A stretch of DNA of 35,307 nt from assembly GCA_003022945.1 (NCBI GenBank), contig PXRZ01000067.1:1-35307 (forward strand). Reading direction: 5' to 3'. The position numbers and the translations under genes are program-made. Positions 14,958-23,275 of this stretch are shown here, one piece after another. Positions within the stretch are counted from its first letter, which is position 1, and the number at the start of each line of letters is the position of its first letter. The notes under the pieces are model-generated. The model did not search any database. It was not told the origin of the DNA and saw only the letters and a program-made list of their open reading frames with translations. Source of the DNA: Halobacteriales archaeon QS_8_69_73 (GTDB taxonomy: Archaea > Halobacteriota > Halobacteria > Halobacteriales > Haloarculaceae).

Positions 14958-16157
14958 TCACCGGATGACGTTGGACTCCAAGTCCCGCGGGAAGTGGGTG
15001 AGCCGTTCGGTGCCGTCGTCGGTCACCGCGACGGTGTCGGAGTGGCGGTAGCCGGCGTCGTCGGTGTAGAGCCCCGGCTCGATCGTGTAGACGTGGCCCG
15101 GCTCCATCGTCACGTCGCCGGGAGCGAAGTCGGTGTGGTCGCTTTCGCAGTGGTCGCCCCAGTCGGCGTCGATGTACGGCGGCTCGTGGGCGCCGAGGCC
15201 GATGTTGTGGCCGACGTGGTGCCGTGCGAGGTCGGCGACGCCCTGCTCGGCGAGGTAGTCGTTAACGACGTCGTCGACGTGGGCGACCGCGACGCCCGGT
15301 CCGAGCGCCTCCATCGCCAGCGTCTGTGCCTCCAGCATCAGCTCAAAGAGGTGGGCCTGCTCGTCGGTCGGCTCGCCGACGAACATCGTCCGTTCGAGCT
15401 CCGAGCGGTAGCCGGCGACGTTCGCGGTCGCGCCGGTGACGATGACGTCGCCGGTCGTCAGCCGCTCGTTCGGCGTATGACCGTGCGGGAGGCGGGTCTC
15501 CTCGCCGCTGATGTAGCCGGCGGTGACGGGGCCGTCGCCCCGGACCCGCTCGACGTAGCGGTCGCCGAGGGCGTCCAGCATCGCCCGCGAGGCCTCGGTC
15601 GACGCCCGCTGGCTCACCGTCGCCGGATGGGCTCCCGGCTCGGTGTGCTCGGCGAGACGACGGTGGCCGAGGTTGGCCCACGTCGCCGACTCCCGGATCA
15701 GCGCGATTTCGGCGTCGGATTTGGCCCACCGCATCCGGTCGACCCACGACTGCGTGTCGACGTCGACGAACGCCGACAGCGGCGGCCCCTGATAGCCCAT
15801 GACACCGGGGGCACCGTCGGCGTCGGCGACGACCGACTCGGCGCCGAGGTCGGCGAGGACGCCCGCGGCCGTCTCGACCGGCCGGCCGGCGGGGTAGTCG
15901 AAGTACGTCTCGACCCAGTCGAGGCGGGAAACCGCCGTCGCCCGCTCTCGTTCGAGCCGCGGGACGACGAGCGCGACGGTCTCGGCGGTGACCGCGAGCA
16001 CGACCGGCCGCTCGGTCTGCACGTGCGCGAAGCCGGTGAGGTATTCGATTGCGGTCGCACCGAACCAGACGCCGGCGTCGGCGTCGGTCGCCGCGAGCCG
16101 GTCGCGAACGGCCGCGAGTCGGTCGTCGAACTCCGAGGGCGGCAGGTCGGTCGGCAT
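14958..16157 (-). CDS. M24-fold (aminopeptidase P/creatinase-like) protein with altered metal ligands
   Basis: The 399-residue protein has the two-domain M24B layout: a creatinase-like N-terminal domain (ATAIEYLTGFAHVQTERPVV, YFDYPAGRPVE) and a pita-bread C-terminal domain from about residue 150. The His of the active site is present (HHVGHNIGLGAHEPP), as is the first Glu (MEPGHVYTIEPGLYTDD). The region that normally carries the two Asp ligands reads TGATANVAGYRSELERTM, so Gly and Glu stand at the Asp positions. The last Glu ligand is replaced in GYRHSDTVAV. It may be a non-metallo creatinase-type amidinohydrolase or an unusual peptidase rather than a classical Xaa-Pro aminopeptidase. Same-strand spacing to lplA is 42 nt. 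Confidence 0.85.
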   Translation of the reverse strand: MPTDLPPSEFDDRLAAVRDRLAATDADAGVWFGATAIEYLTGFAHVQTERPVVLAVTAETVALVVPRLERERATAVSRLDWVETYFDYPAGRPVETAAGVLADLGAESVVADADGAPGVMGYQGPPLSAFVDVDTQSWVDRMRWAKSDAEIALIRESATWANLGHRRLAEHTEPGAHPATVSQRASTEASRAMLDALGDRYVERVRGDGPVTAGYISGEETRLPHGHTPNERLTTGDVIVTGATANVAGYRSELERTMFVGEPTDEQAHLFELMLEAQTLAMEALGPGVAVAHVDDVVNDYLAEQGVADLARHHVGHNIGLGAHEPPYIDADWGDHCESDHTDFAPGDVTMEPGHVYTIEPGLYTDDAGYRHSDTVAVTDDGTERLTHFPRDLESNVIR

Positions 16158-16199
16158 GCCGGCCCTGTGGGCGCCGGCGACAAAAACGGTCGGGCGGGG

Positions 16200-17045
16200 T
16201 TAGTCCAACGGGTCGGTCCGCTCGCGGACCCAGGCGTCGGCGCCGTACTTCGCGTCGACGAACTCGCCGGCGCGTTCGGCCTCGTCGTCGGTCCACTCGC
16301 CGTCCTCGGCACCGGCCCACGACGCGAGGGCGTCCTCCAGTTCGGTGACCAGCCGGGAGCGCTGGAGGTCGTAGCCGCCGAGGGCGCCCGCCCCCGTCTC
16401 GACGACGTCGTCGTGGTCGACGAACTCGACGGCGCCGCAGACCCGCTTTTCGAACTCGCCGGGAGCGACGGGCGGGTCGGCGAAGCAGCCGAGGTGGGTT
16501 TCGGCGTCGACGTCGAACGACAGCGAGCCGTGCTGGACGATGGCGTCGCGGGTCCGGTACTGGGCGTTGCCGGCGATCTTGCGGCCGTCGGGGCCGACGA
16601 GATCGTGGGCCGGGTCGAGCTCCCGGAGGTAGCAGGCCGGCGACCACAGCGCCTCGCGCCGCTCGTCGGCGAAGTCGACGTCGACGCCGAACGCCTCGAA
16701 AGCCGAACACACCGGCTGCAGCAGCTGGCGGTAGCTCTCGGTGACGTCGCCCGGGAACGCCTCGGCCGGCGCGACGATGGAGTATGCGACGTCCTCGGCG
16801 GAGCCGTGGTAGATGGCGCCGCCGCCGGTCGGCCGCCGCGTGACGTCGACGGCCCATTCTTCGCAGAATTCCCGGTCGACGGTCCCGGGGTCGGTGCCGT
16901 AACCGAGCGAGAGCGTGCTCGGGAACCACCGGTAAAGCCGGACGGTCGCCGGTCCGCCGGCGGCGACGGTCTCGGCGGCCACCTCGTCGAGCGCCATCGC
17001 CGTCGCGCCGTCGAGCATCTCCTCGCGGATGAGCCGCCAGTCCAT
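16200..17045 (-). CDS. lplA: Lipoate-protein ligase A family protein
   Basis: The 281-residue protein, from the ATG at 17045 (MDWRLIREEMLDGATAMALD), is of the biotin/lipoate ligase fold. The lipoyl-AMP loop RRPTGGGAIYH is at residues 70-80, and the conserved lysine that contacts lipoyl-adenylate is Lys156 in GPDGRKIAGNAQYR. It would attach lipoate to E2 subunits or the glycine cleavage H protein in the cytosol. LipM-type octanoyltransfer cannot be excluded from sequence alone. The C-terminal extension (LVTELEDALASWAGAEDGEW and on) resembles an accessory domain. It lies between the RNase H-like gene (80-nt gap) and the M24-fold gene. Length is typical, with no lesion. Confidence 0.85.
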   Translation of the reverse strand: MDWRLIREEMLDGATAMALDEVAAETVAAGGPATVRLYRWFPSTLSLGYGTDPGTVDREFCEEWAVDVTRRPTGGGAIYHGSAEDVAYSIVAPAEAFPGDVTESYRQLLQPVCSAFEAFGVDVDFADERREALWSPACYLRELDPAHDLVGPDGRKIAGNAQYRTRDAIVQHGSLSFDVDAETHLGCFADPPVAPGEFEKRVCGAVEFVDHDDVVETGAGALGGYDLQRSRLVTELEDALASWAGAEDGEWTDDEAERAGEFVDAKYGADAWVRERTDPLD

Positions 17046-17125
17046 ACTTCGTGTTGCGCTGGCGGCGACAAAGCAGTTGTGTCCAGGTGGGTGGCGCGCG
17101 ACGGCCCGCCGGGACCGCAGGCGGC

Positions 17126-17857
17126 CTACGGTAGCAACTCGCGGTCCAGCCGCTCGACGACCCCCTCGGCGACCGTCCGCAGGTTGACCGTGTCCTCGCG
17201 ATTGTAGGAGACCAGCGTCTCGAGGGCGCCGTCGACGCCGCGTTCGTGTTCCCGCCACAGCCGGATGGCGTCCCTTCCGGCGAGGTCCGGTCGGTCCCGC
17301 TCGACGCCGACCGCCGGCTCGATCGCTTTCAGCCCGCCGGTCAGCCCCGCCCGACGACAGGGGTACATCAGATCCAGATGCGGCGCGTCGATCGAGAGGT
17401 CGAACGACGTCTCCAGGAACGGGACGTCGAAGCGGGCGCCGTTGTACGTGACGAGCAGCGGCGCGTCGAGCAGCTCCCGGAGGTTCTCGCGGGTCAGGTC
17501 GTCGCCGCGGACGAGCGTCTCGGTGTCGTCGCCGCGGTGGACGCTGACGCAGGTGACCCGGTCGCGGGTCTGGCTCAGGCCCGTGGTCTCGATGTCGAAG
17601 AAGCAGGCCGCCTCCCGGAAGTTCTCGTAGAGGCGCCACCGCTCGGCGGACGGGAGCTGCTCGTCGAAGAACGTCGCGTCGCCAGCGTCGAGCCGCGGGC
17701 GGGCCGATTCGATGAACGACTCGATGCGGTCGGCGGTCGTCGGCCCGCACAGCGAGGGGTCGAACTCCGCCCACCTGCGGGCGCCGGCCTCCCAGAGCCG
17801 CCGCTCGGTGGTCTCGCCGACCCCGTCGACGCCGATGTAGGTGTTCTCCAGTCGCAC
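17126..17857 (-). CDS. RNase H-like DEDD exonuclease (YprB family)
   Basis: This 243-residue protein has a short N-terminal helix-hairpin-helix-like segment (YIGVDGVGETTERRLWEAGA) and a DnaQ-like ribonuclease H fold. The metal-binding acids are visible: FFDIETTGLS (Asp88, Glu90), LVTYNGARFDVPFLE (Asp near 145) and SYNREDTVNL (Asp near 223). Proteins of this RNase_H_2 family are widespread in haloarchaea and presumed to be 3'-5' exonucleases. Substrate and partner are unknown. It starts at a GTG at 17857, with ATTTAG about 25 nt upstream as possible box A, and follows the DJ-1 gene after 24 nt. Confidence 0.82.
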   Translation of the reverse strand: MRLENTYIGVDGVGETTERRLWEAGARRWAEFDPSLCGPTTADRIESFIESARPRLDAGDATFFDEQLPSAERWRLYENFREAACFFDIETTGLSQTRDRVTCVSVHRGDDTETLVRGDDLTRENLRELLDAPLLVTYNGARFDVPFLETSFDLSIDAPHLDLMYPCRRAGLTGGLKAIEPAVGVERDRPDLAGRDAIRLWREHERGVDGALETLVSYNREDTVNLRTVAEGVVERLDRELLP

Positions 17858-17881
17858 GACTAATTATGGGGGCGGCGGCCC

Positions 17882-18466
17882 CTAAATCGCTCGTTCGTAC
17901 TCGAGTTCGCCGGCGACGGCCGCGGCGGTCTCCGCGCCGCAGGCCCGCTCGAGGAGGTGCAGCGCGAGGTCGAGCCCCGCGGTGACGCCGCCGGCGGTGA
18001 GGACGTCGCCGTCGTCGACGACGCGGGCCTCCCGGACCGACGCCTCCGTCTCCCGGAGGTCCGACATCGCGGTCCGGTGGGTCGTCGCCGGCCGGCCGTC
18101 GAGCAGGCCCGCTTCGGCGAGCAGCATCGCGCCCGTACAGACCGACGCGACGGTCGCGCCGGCCTCGTGGGCGCGGGCGGCGGCGTCGGGCACCACGCCG
18201 CGTTCGCATTCGGTCCAGGCGCCGGGCGCGGCGCGGTCGTTCCAGCCGCCGCCCGGGACGACGACCACCCCGGGGTCCCGGTCGGCGAGCCGGGCGTCCG
18301 GAACGATGCGGGCGCCGTGGCTGGCCTCGACCTGGCGTTCGTCGTCGACGGTGACCAACGAGGCATCGATGTCGGCGTCGAGCGCCGCCGCGGTCCGGAC
18401 GACCTCGTACGGGCCGATAGCGTCCAGCTCGTCGAACCCCTCGTACAGGAGGATAGCGACGTCCAT
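17882..18466 (-). CDS. DJ-1/PfpI family protein (glutamine-amidotransferase-like)
   Basis: The 194-residue protein starts MDVAILLYEGFDELDAIGPY, with the conserved Glu of the DJ-1 active site in that first helix. The nucleophile-elbow Cys lies in ASVCTGAMLLAEAGLLDGR, followed by ATTHRTAMSDL. Members include glyoxalase/deglycase-type enzymes, AraC-linked sensors and isonitrile hydratase-like proteins. No AraC domain is fused here, and the activity is not predictable. It is the first gene of the minus-strand run 18.5-14.1 kb. Its upstream region contains a copy of the 22-bp motif whose TTTAT part could serve as box A. Confidence 0.85.
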   Translation of the reverse strand: MDVAILLYEGFDELDAIGPYEVVRTAAALDADIDASLVTVDDERQVEASHGARIVPDARLADRDPGVVVVPGGGWNDRAAPGAWTECERGVVPDAAARAHEAGATVASVCTGAMLLAEAGLLDGRPATTHRTAMSDLRETEASVREARVVDDGDVLTAGGVTAGLDLALHLLERACGAETAAAVAGELEYERAI

Positions 18467-18507
18467 GCGGGCGGTCGGGCCGCCGTCGGCATGAGCCTGC
18501 GGGTCAT

Positions 18508-18529
18508 CGATAAACCGTATGTCGCGATA
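18508..18529 (+). repeat. Copy 1 of a 22-bp intergenic motif
   Basis: The core TAAACCGTATGTCGCGATA lies between the DJ-1 gene and a decayed regulator. It recurs with few changes at 25160-25181 (opposite strand, 19 of 22 matching) and at 26176-26197 (same strand, 17 of 22). Copies 1 and 2 contain two direct CGATA boxes 17 bp apart. Seen on the DJ-1 coding strand, it includes TTTAT about 45 nt before the ATG and could act as a promoter or operator. Confidence 0.5.
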
Positions 18530-18671
18530 GCAAACCGGCGGGGCGGCATCAACACAGTTTCGGAGGATGGATTTGATGCGTGGCTTCGTTTCATGTTGTC
18601 TGTGCTGTAACTGGTTTTCCTGGAGTGAAGTCCGGTTCTACCGAAGATCAGACCGTCGTTATTTCGTCCAC

Positions 18672-19051
18672 TTATATCGTCGTGCCCCGAAGGAGGACCT
18701 CGTCACTTGTGTCTCGATACTCGTGGAACGTCTTGAGCGCCCATTCGACGGCGTCATCCAACCCGTTTGTAATAGTGCCGAAGAGCCGCATCGACTCGTC
18801 GTAGACGCCCAGACAATGGTTTCTTCGTCGGCGATCGCCAATCCAAACGATAGCTCCTGGTCAGTTTGCCAGAGCATACAGGTTTCACCTCCTAAGCAGG
18901 CGTGGAGTTCCTCAGAGTACGTCGACCAGAGTTCGTCTATTACGTCACCGCTCACAATGATATCAACTTTCGCGACGAAAGCGTTGAGGCCACGACGGAC
19001 TTTTGCAATGGCGACTCCGGAGGCCGACGTACCTGCTTCATGGGGACGCAT
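18672..19051 (-). pseudogene. Decayed transcription regulator, C-terminal FilR1-like domain with frameshift
   Basis: Reading leftward, the frame gives VDIIVSGDVIDELWSTYSEE, then CMLWQTDQELSFGLAIADEE. This is the ligand-type C-terminal domain of haloarchaeal FilR1-like HTH regulators. Near 18812 the frame breaks. One extra G would restore it, and the neighbouring frame continues VYDESMRLFGTITNGLDDAV, then EWALKTFHEYRDTSDEVLL to the TAA at 18672. The N-terminal helix-turn-helix is missing upstream. It is thus a 5'-truncated and frameshifted regulator remnant in lower-GC DNA. A sequencing error could explain the single-base shift, but not the missing N-terminus. Confidence 0.7.
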
Positions 19052-19244
19052 ACGTCTCCCACGTTTCGACGTACCGATATTATGACCGCGGTGCTGTTGA
19101 TGGATGTGATGACGATGCTGATAAAGAGATCAAAGTCGGAAACGCCGCTGGAACGGCCGGTTACTACATCTGAAATGATGAGCCTATCACGTTCGGCTGA
19201 TGATATCTCGGCGGGAAGAATTCGTGACGAAAGACGTGGATGGA

Positions 19245-19844
19245 CTATCGGTCGGGCGCTGGATTACGTCCCTCCGGTCTGCGAGAGAGGAGAAGTGCCC
19301 CAACAAGTCCGGGGCCCCCCACAGCGACAAGCATCTCCAAGAGCACTGCACCCACGAGTGTCAGGCTGACCCCACAGAATCCGGCCAGACAGGCCCGGGG
19401 CCCTTCTAGCGAGAGGAGGTCTCCACCGAAGAGACCACCGGGAGCGACGAAGATGGCAAACACGAACAGCATGGCGACCGGCCAGCCATATGTTGTGAAC
19501 CGGAACGCTGTCGCCGAATCGGTGTCCCGGAGGCGCGTGACGAGTCGCTTGCCGATCCAGAGCGGGAGTGCAACGAACACAAGGAGGGTCGCAACACCAG
19601 TCGCAAGGAGGGTCGCTGGGATCTCCCACAGTTCCGGATCAATGCCACCGCTGGCAATAGACCAGATGACGCCGATGCCGAGGATGTACAAGAGGCCAGC
19701 CTCGTAGAGCGCTCCCGTAAGAGCTGTGCGGAAGTCGTCCGTGCCGGTTCGATGGAATCGGTGTGCAGCTAACGTCACCGGGACCGAAATACCGACCGTA
19801 ATCACGAACACGAGCGTCGGGATCAGTCCAGTCGGAAGCACCAT
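19245..19844 (-). CDS. Multi-pass membrane protein, function unknown
   Basis: This 199-residue protein has about five transmembrane segments: residues 7-27, 43-62, 75-98, 117-138 and 145-185 (possibly two helices). It begins MVLPTGLIPTLVFVITVG and ends with a basic/polar tail. A loop RFHRTGTDDFRTALTGALYE precedes the second helix. No motif was recognised. It lies just downstream of a decayed HTH-plus-membrane regulator on the same strand, and such regulators are often paired with a membrane protein they may control (inference). GC is lower than in the surrounding operons. The open frame appears intact, unlike its neighbours. Confidence 0.6.
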   Translation of the reverse strand: MVLPTGLIPTLVFVITVGISVPVTLAAHRFHRTGTDDFRTALTGALYEAGLLYILGIGVIWSIASGGIDPELWEIPATLLATGVATLLVFVALPLWIGKRLVTRLRDTDSATAFRFTTYGWPVAMLFVFAIFVAPGGLFGGDLLSLEGPRACLAGFCGVSLTLVGAVLLEMLVAVGGPGLVGALLLSRRPEGRNPAPDR

Positions 19845-19952
19845 CTCAGGCAGCCACCTCCGTTGTGCGTATCATGAATGCACGTTGATGACCACGAAAC
19901 GTAAATCGCTCTGTCGTTCAAATTCGATTTTGAGCGATGGAGATCATGCCAG

Positions 19953-20429
19953 TCACCGGTGTTCCACCCACCACCACAAACCGGTCAGCAATGGCACGAA
20001 CATCCCGCCGAGCATGAATTCGACGCCCAGAATCGAGAGCGCTGTTCAAACAAGCGATCCGTCCACTCCGCCAGCACCCAGCCCGAACCCCTGATAGACG
20101 TACAGGAGCACGCTCCCGATGAACAGGGGGCTGGTCGCGCTGATGAGTCGCTTCACCACGTCAAAGAATCCGCGCTTGCGCTCGTCGGTTCCGACAAACA
20201 CGATCGTCGGTTCGGACGCGGGGGCCGTACACGTTCATTTCAGCTCCCTTCTCCGAGTACCGTGTGTCTGCGACTCTGAGGAGGCCCGCGTCGGCAAGGT
20301 TGTCGAGGTGTAGGAGACGTTCTGGATGGACATATCGAGGCGGTCGGCCACTTCAGACGGGGGAGCTGGTTCATCGTAGATTGCGGTGAGGATTCGTCGG
20401 GCGGTTTCCGAAGAGAGGGCTTCAAACAC
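19953..20429 (-). pseudogene. Decayed winged-helix regulator with C-terminal membrane helices
   Basis: From GTG 20429 the protein begins VFEALSSETARRILTAIYDE with the helix-turn-helix PPSEVADRLDMSIQNVSY, an ArsR-like fold. Three lesions follow. A G seems lost near 20308, after which the restored frame reads HLDNLADAGLLRVADTRYSE. One G too many sits in the run at 20220-20224. An in-frame TGA at 20046-20048 interrupts the membrane part. Around that stop the frame gives FFDVVKRLISATSPLFIGSV, then LYVYQGFGLGAGGVDGSLV and ALSILGVEFMLGGMFVPLLT, ending at 19953. The normal product would be a DNA-binding domain followed by two transmembrane helices. Two lesions are in G runs and could be read errors; the TGA is less easily explained that way. 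Confidence 0.72.
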
Positions 20430-20635
20430 GTCCGCTGTTGCGTTTAACTCTTCCCGTCAGCTGAGAGCGGTGTCGATCGCCACGCTGCCTACTGAACGGC
20501 GCAGTCCGAGCGGCGTGCGTGGCACACGGCGCACCGGAAGTCTCGGTCGGTCCGACCGCGACGGTCCGGCACCGTCGAGAGCGGACGGTCGGACTCGCCC
20601 CCGCCGCGAGCCTCCGCACGGCGCGGCGTACTCCG

Positions 20636-22999
20636 TCACCAGTCCCATGAGTTGGGGTCGTCGCCCAACGCGGCTTCGGTCACGGCACCGCCGCGGGGGG
20701 CGTCGTCACGACGCCCCTGCTGGAGCGCTATCGTTACCGTCGTCCCGTTCTCGGCGACGACATTGACCTCGCCGCCCATCTCGGTCACCAGCCAGTTCAC
20801 CATCCACAGCCCGAAACTGCTCCCGTGGTCAACGGGAGACTCACTGGCTTGTCTGAGTACGCGTGCCTCCATGGCCGGCAGTCCCGGCCCGTCGTCGCGC
20901 ACCTCCACGGTGACGCGGCCGTCGTCGTCCGGCGGCACCACCGCCACCGTCACCTGCGATCCACCGGCGGCGATGGCGTTTTCGACCAGCTCCACGAGCA
21001 CCATCTCCAACCGGTCGGTCGCTATCGCCCGCTGGACACCCGGCAGTTCACACCGGATCGTCGTCTCAGGATGCGTCTCCCGTAGCTCCGTGACGGCCCG
21101 TTCGACGACCTCGACGACATCGAGCGGCCGTGGCGCGGGGTCGTCCCGGAGCGCCGTCTCGACCGTTTTAGCCTTCTCGCTCACACGTATCAGGTCGCGG
21201 GCGGTTCCGACCATCATCTCGGCACGAGCCGCTACGTCGTCGTCGGCGGTCGCCGCGATGGTTTCGCCCAGTCCCGCGACGACGTTCATGTCGTTGCGGA
21301 GGTTGTGGCGCAACACCCGATTGAGGACGCCGACCAGCCGCTCGCGGCGCTTCCGGCTGGTCACGTCGCGCTGAATGCCGATGAAGTGGCTCGTCTCGCC
21401 GGCCGAGTTCGCGACCGGCGTCACCGTCAGTTCGTTCCAGAACGGCGTTCCGTCGGCCCGGTAGTTCAACAGTTCCGTCGTGCGGGTCTCCTCGTGCTCG
21501 ATCGCGTCTCGGATGACGTCGACCGCAGTCTCGTCGGTGTCGGGTCCTTGGAGGAACCGGCAGTTCGCCCCGACCGCGTAATCCCGGTCGTATCCCGTCA
21601 GGTCAGTGAACGCGTCGTTGACGTACACGAGCGGAGCGTCAGGTTCGGTCGCGTCGGCGATCGAGATGCCGACGCCCGCTTCGTCCATCGCTCGCGTCCG
21701 CAACCGCAGCTGCCGTTCGCGTTCTTTGCGCTCGGTGACGTCTTGGAAGGTTCCCCGCAGCCGCACCGTGTCGCCGTCCTCGCGGGTAGGCCGGCCTTGG
21801 ACACGCACCCAGCGGAGGTCGTCGTCGGCCGTAACGACCCGGAGTTCGAGGTCGTACGGCTCACCGTCCTCGATGGCGCGGTCGTTGGCCACCCGTATGT
21901 CCGACCGATCCTCCGGATGGTAGAACGAGAGGGCGTCCTCGACGGTGGGCGTGAAGGTCTCGTCCACGCCGTGGATGCGGCAGACTTCGTCGGTCCAGTA
22001 GAGGACTCCGGTCCGGCAGTCGTACTCCCAGCCGCCGACGCTGGCGAGCTGTTGGCTGTACGCGAACAGCTCCCGCTCGCGGGCCAGTTCCCGTTCCCGC
22101 CGGACCCGCTCGGAGATGTCCCGGACGATGCCCTGGATGTAGCGGCCGTCACTGAGTTCGACGGTGCTGGCGCTCATCTCGATCGGGACCCGGTCGCCGT
22201 CGGCCGTCCGGAACTCGAGCTGGCCGCCGTCGGGCAGTGTGCTCGTCGTGTCGCCGGCGGCTGCCAGGCCCTCGAGCAGTCGCTGGCACTGGTCGCGGCC
22301 CTGCGTCGGATGGAGGTCGAACACGGTCATCCCTTCGAGGTCGGCGCTATCGTAACCCGTGAGTGAGATGGCCGCTTCGTTGACGTCGGTGATCTCGGCG
22401 GTGTCGGCTTCCACGAGGAAGATGGCGTCGGGCGCGGCCTCGACGAGGGTACCCCGGCGCTTGTGCGCGTCCGTGAGCTCCGCCTCGTAGCGGGTGGCGG
22501 CCAGCTCCCGGCCGAGTAGCCGCGCGAGGAGTTCGACGAACGCCTTCTCGCCGGCCTCGAAGCTGTCCTCTCGGGCGGTCTCGTCGACGAAACACACCGT
22601 CCCGTAGGATTCCCCGCGAACGAAGATCGGAGCCCCGAGATAGCAGGCGAGCCCATGTTCCTCGTACGCGGGGTCGTCAGCCCATCCTTCCTCGGGGGCG
22701 TCGGCGAGGGCGACCGGCGAGTCGGCGTCCATCGTGCGGCGGCAGTACGTCGTCGCCCGGTTCAGGGTCTCCCCCGGCGGAAACAGGGTTGCGGGGCCAC
22801 CGGCGCTGGCGACGATCTCGTGGATGCCAGCTGCCTCGTCGGCGCGTTCGATGTGGCCGTTCTCGACCCCGAGATACTCGCGGCCGAGCGCGAGCGCTTC
22901 GGTCTGTTTATCCTCCAGCGACAGCCCATCGGCGGACATGACCTCGTAGAGGCGCTGTCTGATAGTGTCGCTCGGATCACCTGGTGTACTAGCTGACAT
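20636..22999 (-). CDS. GAF-PAS-PAS-LOV sensor histidine kinase
   Basis: This 787-residue soluble kinase has, in order: GAF (about 20-170), PAS (180-297), PAS_3-type (315-425) and a LOV-type PAS (437-547). A HisKA-like domain follows with RVLRHNLRND (phospho-acceptor His565), then HATPase_c with N-box LVENAIAAG (Asn674), G1 RDDGPGLP and G2 GSSFGLWMVNWLV. The LOV domain contains GANCRFLQG with Cys480 at the flavin-adduct position, plus Asn512, Asn522 and Gln543 in the usual flavin-contacting places. It is predicted to sense blue light through FMN. No transmembrane segment and no receiver domain are present, so its response-regulator partner is elsewhere. The ATG at 22999 is preceded by TTATTCG about 36-42 nt upstream. 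Confidence 0.92.
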   Translation of the reverse strand: MSASTPGDPSDTIRQRLYEVMSADGLSLEDKQTEALALGREYLGVENGHIERADEAAGIHEIVASAGGPATLFPPGETLNRATTYCRRTMDADSPVALADAPEEGWADDPAYEEHGLACYLGAPIFVRGESYGTVCFVDETAREDSFEAGEKAFVELLARLLGRELAATRYEAELTDAHKRRGTLVEAAPDAIFLVEADTAEITDVNEAAISLTGYDSADLEGMTVFDLHPTQGRDQCQRLLEGLAAAGDTTSTLPDGGQLEFRTADGDRVPIEMSASTVELSDGRYIQGIVRDISERVRRERELARERELFAYSQQLASVGGWEYDCRTGVLYWTDEVCRIHGVDETFTPTVEDALSFYHPEDRSDIRVANDRAIEDGEPYDLELRVVTADDDLRWVRVQGRPTREDGDTVRLRGTFQDVTERKERERQLRLRTRAMDEAGVGISIADATEPDAPLVYVNDAFTDLTGYDRDYAVGANCRFLQGPDTDETAVDVIRDAIEHEETRTTELLNYRADGTPFWNELTVTPVANSAGETSHFIGIQRDVTSRKRRERLVGVLNRVLRHNLRNDMNVVAGLGETIAATADDDVAARAEMMVGTARDLIRVSEKAKTVETALRDDPAPRPLDVVEVVERAVTELRETHPETTIRCELPGVQRAIATDRLEMVLVELVENAIAAGGSQVTVAVVPPDDDGRVTVEVRDDGPGLPAMEARVLRQASESPVDHGSSFGLWMVNWLVTEMGGEVNVVAENGTTVTIALQQGRRDDAPRGGAVTEAALGDDPNSWDW

Positions 23000-23275
23000 G
23001 GTGCGAAGAGAACCAGTCCTTGGTTCGTTTTCGACGAATAAGGATTGTGTCCGACCGGTTTAGGTTTGGTGTTGGTATCACGCTATCGGACCGCCTCTCG
23101 TCTGACGCTGGCTGCCGATGCGTTTCTCGGACTCCTCTCGGGTGGCGTCCCCCTCGGGGTCGGCAGTAGCAAAGGATCACGGCGATCGCTACGGGACGGT
23201 CAGTTTCCGACGACCACGTTCCCGCGACGACCCGGACCCCGTTCCGACGAGCCGGAGAACCCGCGAGTCTCGGAA

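Noticed and set aside
14694-17207. Long plus-strand frame over the IMPase, M24 and lplA genes
   Set aside because: It is antisense to three well-supported genes and has no domain of its own.
18530-18671. Possible insertion-sequence remnant downstream of the FilR1-like fragment
   Set aside because: Composition is lower in GC, but no transposase motif or terminal inverted repeat could be found.
19052-19244. Minus-strand frame with a hydrophobic segment (FDLFISIVITSINSTAVIIS)
   Set aside because: It has no start, no acidic character and no continuity with the regulator fragment or the membrane protein. Chance or remnant cannot be told apart.
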